Assembly (NCBI RefSeq): GCF_000759675.1
Contig: NZ_BAWM01000016.1
Coordinates: 149,801 to 213,800, forward strand
Reading direction: 5' to 3'
DNA: 64,000 nucleotides
Source: Neobacillus niacini
GTDB taxonomy: Bacteria; Bacillota; Bacilli; Bacillales; Cytobacillaceae
The stretch's first letter is position 1; every line of letters starts with the position of its first letter. The position numbers and the translations under genes were made by a program. The notes under the pieces were generated by a model. It searched no databases. It worked only from the letters and a program-made list of their open reading frames with translations, and was not told where the DNA came from. Shown here piece by piece: positions 20,887 to 29,053 of this stretch.

Positions 20887-21734
20887 CTATACGTCACATT
20901 AAGAAAGACAAGTCAATTACTCTTTTTGAGGTGTTGCATATGGAAGATATTAAAATTAGCAGTGCCATTGTAAAACACGATGCTGGCTGGAGCATTGAAC
21001 ATCAGCACAGTTCTGTTGAGATTTCTACTGTATTGGAAGGAAAAGGGATTTTTTGTACGGGGAATCTATCGAAAGAAATACAAAAAGGCAGTGTAATTCT
21101 AATCGAAAACAATGTTGACCATTGTTATAAAGCCGCTACTTCTATTCGTTTTGGTGTTTTAATGGCAGATGGTTTGCCGGAAGAGACCCGGAAACTCTTC
21201 GAACAATTGATCACTACAAATCAATCAAAAATCATTTCACTCTCTTCTTATGAGCTCAATTGGTATATGTCGTTATTTAAAAACTGGTTAAGCACCATTT
21301 CCCTGCCTTTTTTGAAAGAAAAAAATCTTTTGATAAAAAATTGGATAGAAATTTTGCTATTAAGTCTACTACAGCACGCTCATGTTGGAGAAAAAGTAAT
21401 CTCCGTTACTCAAGCAGCGGATGTTATACGTAACCACTTAGATCAAGAAATCATAATAAATCATCTTGCAGGACAGACAGGACTCTCTGAATCAACTTTT
21501 AGAAGGTACTTTAAAGAAGAATATGGGGTATCACCAAAACAATTTCAGCAGCAATACCGGATGGCTGAAGCGAAATGGCTGCTTCGTTCATCAGAAAAAT
21601 CAATCCAAGAAATTGGAGAACATATTGGCTTTTCATCAGTACACCCTTTCTCTTCCTGGTTCAAAAAATGTGAAGGCATAAATCCTTCAGAATGGAGGAA
21701 ATTGCAACAAACTGGTTTACTCGAATCTACTTGA
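20883..21734 (+). CDS. AraC family transcriptional regulator B (cupin sensor)
   Basis: The product has up to 283 residues. An N-terminal cupin (HDAGWSIEHQHSSVEISTVL, VILIENNVDHCYK) is followed by the two AraC helix-turn-helix units (INHLAGQTGLSESTFRRYF; SIQEIGEHIGFSSVHPFSSW) and the closing CEGINPSEWRKL. The first ATG overlaps the previous stop by 4 bases, but an alternative ATG at 20940 has a much better ribosome site (GAGGTG), so the real protein may be 19 residues shorter. Two AraC genes in tandem, each next to a PhyH gene, suggest one regulator per dioxygenase or joint sensing. Confidence 0.88.
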   Translation: MTIRHIKKDKSITLFEVLHMEDIKISSAIVKHDAGWSIEHQHSSVEISTVLEGKGIFCTGNLSKEIQKGSVILIENNVDHCYKAATSIRFGVLMADGLPEETRKLFEQLITTNQSKIISLSSYELNWYMSLFKNWLSTISLPFLKEKNLLIKNWIEILLLSLLQHAHVGEKVISVTQAADVIRNHLDQEIIINHLAGQTGLSESTFRRYFKEEYGVSPKQFQQQYRMAEAKWLLRSSEKSIQEIGEHIGFSSVHPFSSWFKKCEGINPSEWRKLQQTGLLEST

Positions 21735-21830
21735 TCGTTTTGATTAAATTATTAACGGCTATTCATAAATACTCTCTCAATCTATCCTGTTAATATAAAT
21801 ACTGAAGATATTATAGGAAGGGTTGATAAG

Positions 21831-22727
21831 ATGAAGGTTCAAATGGGAAAACATGAGTTAGAGATGAATAGCGACTACTTAACGGAATTGCGTAGTTCGA
21901 ATGACATCCTTGATGATACCGAAGCTTTGAAAGAGCGATTAAAAGAAGATGGATACTTGCTTATTCGTAATTTTCATGATCGAAAAAAGGTTTTGAAAGC
22001 TCGATATGACATACTTGAAAAATTACAGCAAATGGGGAGACTGGATCCGCATGCTCCATTAGAGGAGGGCGTGATAGGTCCAGAAGAAAAAGGTGCAGCC
22101 TTCATGGGATTTGCAGAAAAATTAAAAAAGGAAATTCCGGATGTCGTTGAGTTAAGTGAAAGTGACAGAGTAATGAGATTCTTTGATCGGTTACTTGGCG
22201 GCGAGTGTCTTACTTATGATTTCAAATGGCCTCGTGCAGTAGCCAGAGGAGGAAATACCGGAGCTCATTACGACAACGTATATATGGGACGTGGTACGCG
22301 TAATTTATATACGGTTTGGACCCCATTAGGAGATGTACCTTTGGAGCTGGGCCCGCTTGTTGTTTGCTTAGGGTCTCAGCATTTTGAAGATGTAAAAAAT
22401 ACGTACGGGAAAATGGATGTGGACCGCGATAATGTTGAAGGCGGATGGTTAACGGATGATCCTTACGAGATCGTTGAAAAATTTGGAGGCAAATGGGCTA
22501 CGACTTCTTTCAATGCAGGGGATGCCATTATATTTGGGATGTTTTTCTTACACGGCTCATTAAATAACATGACGAATCGTTATCGTTTAAGCATGGATAC
22601 TCGTTATCAATTGAAAAGTGAACCTGTCGATGAAAGATGGTTTGGAAGTGGCGCTAAAGGGCATTATGCCTGGGGTAAAGGAAGAGTCAAAACGATTACA
22701 GAAGCAAGAAAAGAATGGGGAATTTAA
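21831..22727 (+). CDS. Phytanoyl-CoA dioxygenase (PhyH) family protein B
   Basis: The product has 298 residues. The iron ligands appear as His146-x-Asp148 (GAHYDNVYMGRGT) and His241 (FFLHGSLNN), with Arg250 as the likely 2-oxoglutarate ligand. LGPLVVCLGSQH is the usual linker before the second half of the barrel. The substrate is unknown; the lack of a CoA-related neighbour argues against lipid metabolism. The 5' site is GGAAGG. It is co-directional with the two AraC genes but separated by about 96 bases, so it may have its own promoter. Confidence 0.85.
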   Translation: MKVQMGKHELEMNSDYLTELRSSNDILDDTEALKERLKEDGYLLIRNFHDRKKVLKARYDILEKLQQMGRLDPHAPLEEGVIGPEEKGAAFMGFAEKLKKEIPDVVELSESDRVMRFFDRLLGGECLTYDFKWPRAVARGGNTGAHYDNVYMGRGTRNLYTVWTPLGDVPLELGPLVVCLGSQHFEDVKNTYGKMDVDRDNVEGGWLTDDPYEIVEKFGGKWATTSFNAGDAIIFGMFFLHGSLNNMTNRYRLSMDTRYQLKSEPVDERWFGSGAKGHYAWGKGRVKTITEARKEWGI

Positions 22728-22757
22728 ATTTATAAAATCTTAATTAGTCCAAGAATA

Positions 22758-22791
22758 AATGTCCGACACACGTATTGGGTGTCGGACATTT
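22758..22791. terminator. Perfect 13-bp hairpin after PhyH B
   Basis: AAATGTCCGACAC pairs exactly with GTGTCGGACATTT over an 8-base loop. The T run after it is weak, so termination is likely but not certain. Confidence 0.65.
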
Positions 22792-22938
22792 AATGTTTTA
22801 CTTAAAAACTAATTAAAATTGTTTTTATAAGTAAGGTGAGTTTTATTGGAATGATGAGTTTTTAGTTGATTATTTTGTTTGATTTTCGTATTATTAACTC
22901 ATAAAATTAAAATCAATTTAAAAAGTGGTGAAAAATTA

Positions 22939-24168
22939 ATGGACATATCAGCAAGTAATGCAGATCATATGAAGCAGCTTAACCGGTCTGTTGTTTTGAA
23001 TGTAATTCGTAATTTTGGTCCTATTTCAAAAGTGGATCTAGCTGAAAGAACTAAACTAACTTTTGCCACCATTTCAAATATTATTAACGAACTCTATCAT
23101 TCGAATCTAATTATAGAAGATGGATATGGTGAATCAAATGGGGGGAGGAAACCCGTCCTATATGGATTGAATCCCAATGCTTACTTTGTAATTGGCGTTG
23201 AATTAGGGGTTTCTCAAGTAAGCGCTATTATTACAAACTTAGAAGCAATTGTTGTTACAGAATATAGTCTAAATACACACTTCTCACGTAAAAGTGAGTT
23301 AGTCATCCAACAAATATTCGATGTGATAGATGAAGTAATTCGGATTTCAGGGATTGATTACGAAAAAATAGTAGGAATTGGTATTTCTTGTCCTGGGCCT
23401 CTAGATTTGGAAGCTGGAATCGTAATGAAACCGCCCAATTTAGTAGGTTGGGAGAATATCTATTTAAGAGATTTGGTGAGGGATAGGTATAATCTTCCAA
23501 CTTTCTTGGAAAAGGACGCAAATGCAGCAGCACTAGGGGAGAAGTGGTTTGGTTCTGCAAAAGGGAAAGAAAATGTCATTTTTGTATTAGCTGACGAGGG
23601 AATTGGAGGAGGAGTGATCTACCAGAACAGAATTTACAGGGGATTCAACTATGGCGGTGGGGATATCGGCCATGGAACCATCGATATAGATGGTCCTTTA
23701 TGTAATTGTGGGAACTATGGGTGCTTAGAAGCACTGGCGTCTGGACTTGCGATTGTTAGAAGGGTAAAAGAGGAAATTCGAAGAGGAGTAAAAAGTAAAT
23801 TAGTTGATATCTATGAAAGCACTGAAGAAGACCTGACATTAGAAATCATTATTGAATCGGCTAATGGGGGAGATGTGCTAGCAAAGAATATTCTCGATGA
23901 AGCAGGACGGTATCTTGGAATCGGAACAGCTACATTAATTAACTTCTTTAATCCTGAAGTCATAATCATTGGAGGGTCTGTAGTCAATGACTATGATCCC
24001 ATTTTAAAGACCATTGAGGAAATTTCCTGTAAGCGTGCTTTTCCATATTATACAAAGGGAATTAAGGTTGAAAAATCCATGCTTGGTAAGAGAGCTGGAC
24101 TTATAGGAGCTGCCTCACTCGTTTTACAATCCTTTTTTGACCATCCCAATAAAATCATAGCAGAATGA
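22939..24168 (+). CDS. ROK family transcriptional repressor (NagC/XylR type)
   Basis: The product has 409 residues from the ATG at 22939 (MDISASNADHMKQLN), chosen over the longer frame because GTGGTGAAAAATTA precedes it and the length then fits the family. An N-terminal winged helix (about 14-75, PISKVDLAERTKLTFATISN) is followed by the ROK sugar-kinase fold. The zinc site CNCGNYGCLE is intact. ROK repressors bind sugars or sugar phosphates and release DNA. It opens the operon of GH38-like, PMI-like and ROK kinase genes, so it most likely represses them and responds to mannose or a related sugar. Confidence 0.88.
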   Translation: MDISASNADHMKQLNRSVVLNVIRNFGPISKVDLAERTKLTFATISNIINELYHSNLIIEDGYGESNGGRKPVLYGLNPNAYFVIGVELGVSQVSAIITNLEAIVVTEYSLNTHFSRKSELVIQQIFDVIDEVIRISGIDYEKIVGIGISCPGPLDLEAGIVMKPPNLVGWENIYLRDLVRDRYNLPTFLEKDANAAALGEKWFGSAKGKENVIFVLADEGIGGGVIYQNRIYRGFNYGGGDIGHGTIDIDGPLCNCGNYGCLEALASGLAIVRRVKEEIRRGVKSKLVDIYESTEEDLTLEIIIESANGGDVLAKNILDEAGRYLGIGTATLINFFNPEVIIIGGSVVNDYDPILKTIEEISCKRAFPYYTKGIKVEKSMLGKRAGLIGAASLVLQSFFDHPNKIIAE

Positions 24169-24203
24169 GAAGCAATTAGATCATTGGTAAAGGAGTGAGG
24201 CTA

Positions 24204-26312
24204 GTGACAACTACAATTAAAAAAGTGCATGTCATTTTTAAAACCCATTTGGACATTGGATTTACCGATTTGGCAAAAAACGTAGTTGAACGTTATATGA
24301 AAGTTTTTATTCCACAGGCATTGGAGCTGTCCGAACAGTTGGCATGCGAGGAAGGCAATGCGAAATTCGTGTGGACGACCGGTTCTTGGTTGATCCATGA
24401 ATATTTGCAGACGGCTTCGCCGGATATGCGAGTGCGCATGGAGGAAGCAATCAGTAAAGGGCGAATAGTTTGGCATGGTCTGCCGTTCACAACCCATACT
24501 GAAATTATGGATGCATCCTTGTTTGAATTCGGTCTTTCACTCTCAAAAAATTTAGATCGACAGTTTGGTAAAACAACGCTTGCTGCAAAAATGACCGATG
24601 TTCCGGGACATACGATTGCGATTGTGCCTATGATGGCAAAACACGGGATTCAATATTTGCATTTAGGTGTCAATATGGTTTCGAAAAATCCGAAGGTGCC
24701 GAAGGTCTTTGTATGGCGTGCAGCAGACGGGTCGGAAATTATCGTCAATTATGCAGATAGCTATGGCAAACCTTTTCAAATGGATGGACTTGAGGATGCT
24801 TTGTATTTTGCTCACACTGGAGACAATCATGGGCCTTCTACTTTGGAAGAAATCCGTGAACTGTTTGCCCAATTGCAGTGTGAGTATCCAGGGGCAGAGA
24901 TTGCGGCTTCAACGCTTGATGCATTTGCCGAAAAGCTTATTGCAATCAAACATATGCTCCCTGTTGTACAAGAGGAAATCGGGGATTCGTGGATACATGG
25001 CATTGCTTCCGATCCATGGAAAGTGGCTCGCTACCGGGAATTGCTTCGGCTGAGGGACAAATGGAAGGCAGCTGGTCAATTGGACACCGAAGGCGAGCAG
25101 TACGCCCAATTTTGCAATCGGCTCATGCTTATACCTGAGCATACATGGGGATTAAATGCATCCGTATATCTCGTTGATTTTGCCAATTACTCCGCTTCCG
25201 ATTTTGCGGCAGCAAGAGCACGCGATGTTGTGGACGATATGAAGCTAAGAAAATACGATTATCTTCGCCAGCTTGCAAATGAGAGCAGGTCATACAGCTA
25301 TTACGAAAGCTCGTGGCAGGAACAACGGGACTATCTCGAGGAGGCGGTTCAGGCGTTGCCTGAAGAGCTGGCGGATGAGGCGAGTGAAACGCTGGAACGC
25401 ATGAGCTCTCCGCTTTCCATTGAACATTCTGCCAATACAGAGCCTGTTGAAGACGTGATAGATATCGAGATGAATGAGTGCTACGAATTAGGGCAGTTTC
25501 AAGTAAGCTTTGCTGCCGACGGATCGATTATTAGTCTTGTTGACCAATCGGGCAAGGCATGGGCGGGTGACAATCAGCGACTTGGGATGTTCCAATATGA
25601 AACGTTCAGCAAAGAATGTTACGACAGGTTCTTCAAAGAATATATGAGCAATCTGGAAGTACATCACAGCTGGGCGGACAATGATTTCGGCAAACCGGGT
25701 ATCGAGTATGTTAAGCCAAGACCGAAACATCAACGATATCCGGCGGTATTAAGATCGCTGCGTTTGAAGAGAAACGCGGATTGTGATGTCGTTCGTGCGG
25801 ATCTGAAACTGCCAAAGGAGGTTGGCGAGCAATACGGCGCGCCTAGAAGACTAGCTGTGATCTATACGTTCCATTCACATGAGCCGATTGTAGACATTGA
25901 CTTGATTTGGAACGATAAACAAGCGTGCCGCCTTCCTGAAGCAAGCTGGTTTTCTTTTACCCCGCTTGTCGACAACCCGAACGCCTGGTCCATGGATAAG
26001 CTGGGAGAACGGATTTCTCCGTTGTCCGTTGTAAAGGACGGCAACCGGAACATGCATGGCGTAAACTCTGGTCTTTACTATGAAGGTGCGGACGGAAGGG
26101 CCGTTATCGAAACGTTGGATGCGCCTCTCGTTTGTCCGGGTGAACCGCGTTTGCTGCATTTCGACAACACTTATGCTCCGTTAACCGACGGGTTTCATTT
26201 CAATTTGCACAACAACGTATGGGGGACGAATTTTATGATGTGGTTCGAGGATGATATGAAGTTTCGTTTCAGACTGAAGCTGTGGTCAAATCCAACATTA
26301 GAACAAAAGTAA
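24204..26312 (+). CDS. GH38-like (DUF5054) putative alpha-mannosidase A
   Basis: The product has 702 residues and no signal peptide. The N-terminal GH38-type barrel shows the zinc pair in KTHLDIGFTD (His15, Asp17), the nucleophile-position Asp near residue 131 in MTDVPGHT and the third His in IPEHTWGLN, so the catalytic geometry of retaining alpha-mannosidases appears to be kept. The C-terminal half is a beta-sandwich. Proteins of this size are usually labelled DUF5054; activity is not proven for them as far as I know. The GTG at 24204 is preferred to 24195 because AAAGGAG sits 8 bases before it. Only 17 bases separate it from the next gene. Base composition is GC-richer than upstream of 24 kb. 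Confidence 0.75.
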   Translation: MTTTIKKVHVIFKTHLDIGFTDLAKNVVERYMKVFIPQALELSEQLACEEGNAKFVWTTGSWLIHEYLQTASPDMRVRMEEAISKGRIVWHGLPFTTHTEIMDASLFEFGLSLSKNLDRQFGKTTLAAKMTDVPGHTIAIVPMMAKHGIQYLHLGVNMVSKNPKVPKVFVWRAADGSEIIVNYADSYGKPFQMDGLEDALYFAHTGDNHGPSTLEEIRELFAQLQCEYPGAEIAASTLDAFAEKLIAIKHMLPVVQEEIGDSWIHGIASDPWKVARYRELLRLRDKWKAAGQLDTEGEQYAQFCNRLMLIPEHTWGLNASVYLVDFANYSASDFAAARARDVVDDMKLRKYDYLRQLANESRSYSYYESSWQEQRDYLEEAVQALPEELADEASETLERMSSPLSIEHSANTEPVEDVIDIEMNECYELGQFQVSFAADGSIISLVDQSGKAWAGDNQRLGMFQYETFSKECYDRFFKEYMSNLEVHHSWADNDFGKPGIEYVKPRPKHQRYPAVLRSLRLKRNADCDVVRADLKLPKEVGEQYGAPRRLAVIYTFHSHEPIVDIDLIWNDKQACRLPEASWFSFTPLVDNPNAWSMDKLGERISPLSVVKDGNRNMHGVNSGLYYEGADGRAVIETLDAPLVCPGEPRLLHFDNTYAPLTDGFHFNLHNNVWGTNFMMWFEDDMKFRFRLKLWSNPTLEQK

Positions 26313-26329
26313 GAAAGGAAGGAAAAGAT

Positions 26330-28129
26330 ATGTTTGAAAAAAGGCCACTAAATCCGACTCGTCAAGCCGTACTTGAAAATGGCATTGAAGAAGGATACGC
26401 TGCTCTCCTGCAAAGGGTGATTTCGCAGGCGAAAAGCAAAACCTGCAACATCTATACACTTGTTATAGACGGTACGCACGGTGCAGACTTTCAAGCTCTG
26501 CTGAAGCACTTGATCCCTTATGCCGCAGACCATGGATTTCGCTTTGCTGCAGTGGACACTTATAGCTATTTAAAATCCGGAACGGAGCTGCGGGATCAAT
26601 TCCGTCAGAACATAACAGACAATCGCGCCTTCGGCTACGTAGCGGAGCAAAAGGTTGACGAGTATTTCCGAAGCGGGGCACAGCGCCGCTATGCTGAGTA
26701 TGCAGCCAAGTTAAAGGAAGAAACAAGTGAACAGTCATTGTTGGTCATTTTTGGTCCGGGTGCGTTATGGCTTGCTGATGGATGTTGCGATGCTTCGCTG
26801 TTTCTTGACGTTTCACGGGAATACCAGGAAATTGCCTATAAAGGCAGCTTGCTAAACTTCGGGTTTAGTTGGAATATCGACGCTGTAGAAAAATACAAAA
26901 TAGCTTATTTTGTTGAGTGGCCGCTGATGGAGGGATACCGCAAAGAGCGGATGGAATCATTTGATTGGTATGTCGACATGAACGATCCGAGCCATCCTGT
27001 TCTATTGACCGTTAGTGATCTACTGGCTGTTATCCGGGACATTGCCCGTTTTCCGCTGCGTGTTAAGCCGTTTCTGATGCCGGGCGTATGGGGCGGACAA
27101 TATTTGAAAAAAATTACCGATTTGCCGGCTGACATGATCAATTGCGCCTGGAACTTCGAGCCAATCGCTCCAGAAAATTCGGTGCTTGTGTCCAACGGGG
27201 AGCAAGTTGTCGAAATTCCATTTTTACTCGTGATGGCATTTTCCCACTTAGATATGATCGGTGCGCGCAATGTCAAGTTGTTCGGGGATTATTTTCCTGT
27301 CCGTTTCGACTTTTTGGATACGATGGATGGCGATAACCTATCATGTCAGGTCCATCCGAAGCAGAGCTACATCCGCGAAAACTTTAATGAATTCATGGAG
27401 CAGCAGGAGTCTTATTACATAATGGAGAAACAAGGCGACGCCAAGGTATACCTCGGCTTGACGGAAACATGCACGGAGGAGTCTTTTCGAGAAGCGGTAG
27501 AACAATCTCAAGAGACGGGAGAACCGATTCGTTTTACGGAATACGTGCAGGAATGGACGAGTGAGAAGGGTGACTTGTATCTTATTCCGACAGGTACTGT
27601 CCACTGTTCAGGAAAGAACAATTTCGTGTTAGAAATATCTGCTACGACATGGTGGTTCACATTCAAAATATACGATTACGTACGCAAAGATTTAGATGGA
27701 AAATTACGCCCGATCAATATCGATTTCGCATTTGACAATATCGATTTCTCACGTAAAACCGGTTGGGTGCAGGAAAACTTGATTCCGCACCCGAAGCTCC
27801 TTAAGCAACAAGGAAGAAATGAGGAGTACATGCTTGGAGAACGTGACGATCTGCTCTTCTATGTAAACCGCATCCATCTGACTGACCGATGGGAGGATGA
27901 AACCGATGACGAGTTCGTTCTGCTTAATTTAGTAGAAGGCGAGCGCGTTCGTATTATTTCATTGGATGACGAAGATGTTTACGTCGAATTTGGCTATGCG
28001 GAGTCTTACATCATACCAGCCTCTTTTGGTGCTTTTGCCATTGTGAATTTGAGAAGCAAGCCGTGTAAACTGATCAAATCCGGCGTATCGAAGAAATGGA
28101 ACGTTAGTTTGGTTGATGCAGATGCATGA
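26330..28129 (+). CDS. Class I mannose-6-phosphate isomerase-like protein with extra N-terminal domain
   Basis: The product has 599 residues, about twice the length of a usual class I phosphomannose isomerase. Residues 1-about 235 resemble a P-loop kinase fold (YTLVIDGTHGADF), but the GKS/GKT Walker A is absent, so it is probably a degenerate, non-ATP-binding domain. The rest is a cupin PMI fold with PGVWGGQYLKK, CQVHPKQSYI (His342 as metal ligand) and IPTGTVHCSGKNNFVLEIS. Mannose-6-phosphate to fructose-6-phosphate is the obvious reaction and suits its position between a mannosidase-like protein and a ROK kinase. The ATG at 26330 follows AAAGGAAGG. The stop overlaps the next gene. Confidence 0.75.
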   Translation: MFEKRPLNPTRQAVLENGIEEGYAALLQRVISQAKSKTCNIYTLVIDGTHGADFQALLKHLIPYAADHGFRFAAVDTYSYLKSGTELRDQFRQNITDNRAFGYVAEQKVDEYFRSGAQRRYAEYAAKLKEETSEQSLLVIFGPGALWLADGCCDASLFLDVSREYQEIAYKGSLLNFGFSWNIDAVEKYKIAYFVEWPLMEGYRKERMESFDWYVDMNDPSHPVLLTVSDLLAVIRDIARFPLRVKPFLMPGVWGGQYLKKITDLPADMINCAWNFEPIAPENSVLVSNGEQVVEIPFLLVMAFSHLDMIGARNVKLFGDYFPVRFDFLDTMDGDNLSCQVHPKQSYIRENFNEFMEQQESYYIMEKQGDAKVYLGLTETCTEESFREAVEQSQETGEPIRFTEYVQEWTSEKGDLYLIPTGTVHCSGKNNFVLEISATTWWFTFKIYDYVRKDLDGKLRPINIDFAFDNIDFSRKTGWVQENLIPHPKLLKQQGRNEEYMLGERDDLLFYVNRIHLTDRWEDETDDEFVLLNLVEGERVRIISLDDEDVYVEFGYAESYIIPASFGAFAIVNLRSKPCKLIKSGVSKKWNVSLVDADA

Positions 28130-29039
28130 TTCCGTATTGGCCTTTGATGTAGGCGGCACGTACGTGAAAGCCGGCATCATCCGCAGCGACGGTACCATAG
28201 CGGAACCCGTTGCGGTTTATCCCGCCCGGTCGGGGGAGACAAAGGAGGAGTTGCTGCAGCATTTTGCTACGCTTGTTGAGGCTCAAGCGAAGCGGGTTCG
28301 GTCCGGGCATGCGATCCGGGGTGTAGGATTGGCGTTCCCTGGTCCATTCGACTACGAATGCGGTATATGCCGAATACAGGGCTTAAATAAGTTTGAAGCG
28401 TTGTACGGTGTTAATCTCAAAGAAGAATTGACGGCCAGGATCGCCATATTACCGGAGCTGCAAGGAAGATGGAGTGATTCTCCGGTTATCGCCATTGAAA
28501 ATGACGCAGCCTTGTTCGCGTTAGGAGAGTGCGCCTTCGGTGAGGGACGGTCTTATCAGCGAACTATTTGTTTGACGATTGGCACAGGATTCGGCTCTGC
28601 CTTTGTGAGCAGCAGACGGTTAGTTAAAGGAGGCGAAGGGGTTCCCTCTGATGGCTGGTTATACCGATTGCCCTACCGGGATGGAATTATTGATGATTAC
28701 ATCTCACGAAGGGGAATCGTCCGGCTTGCTGAGGAGATGGGAATCAAGAACGTATCAGTTGAAGAAGACGATGTGAAACGATTGGCGGAACGGGCCAGCT
28801 CAGGCGAAGTGCTGCCTGTACAATTGTTCCAAGAGTTCGGTAAAAGGCTAAGGGAGGTTCTGATGCCTTTTATCCAATCGTTTCAACCTGATGCCATCCT
28901 CATCGGCGGGCAAATTGCCAAAAGTGCGGACCTGTTCGTTTCAGAGAGGATAGGCAGCGTTCCAGTCCGTATCACAACCGATATGTCGGTTAGTGTATTA
29001 AAAGGGGCTTATCAGCTTTTTCAAAAAAATGAGAACTAA
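28116..29039 (+). CDS. ROK family sugar kinase
   Basis: The product has about 307 residues. It has the ATP-binding DVGGTYVKAG motif at the N-terminus, FPGPFD, ENDAALFALGE (catalytic Asp) and IGTGFGSAF, but no winged helix, so it is a kinase and not a repressor. The zinc-site motif CxCGxxGCxE of most ROK kinases is missing; the equivalent stretch reads GEGVPSDGWLYRLPYRDG, which occurs in some glucokinase/mannokinase relatives. It would phosphorylate the hexose released by the flanking GH38-like proteins, feeding the PMI-like protein. Its start lies inside the previous gene (overlap of about 14 bases), implying translational coupling. ATG 28122 is an alternative. Confidence 0.82.
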   Translation: MQMHDSVLAFDVGGTYVKAGIIRSDGTIAEPVAVYPARSGETKEELLQHFATLVEAQAKRVRSGHAIRGVGLAFPGPFDYECGICRIQGLNKFEALYGVNLKEELTARIAILPELQGRWSDSPVIAIENDAALFALGECAFGEGRSYQRTICLTIGTGFGSAFVSSRRLVKGGEGVPSDGWLYRLPYRDGIIDDYISRRGIVRLAEEMGIKNVSVEEDDVKRLAERASSGEVLPVQLFQEFGKRLREVLMPFIQSFQPDAILIGGQIAKSADLFVSERIGSVPVRITTDMSVSVLKGAYQLFQKNEN

Positions 29040-29053
29040 AGGGAGTGTGGCAC

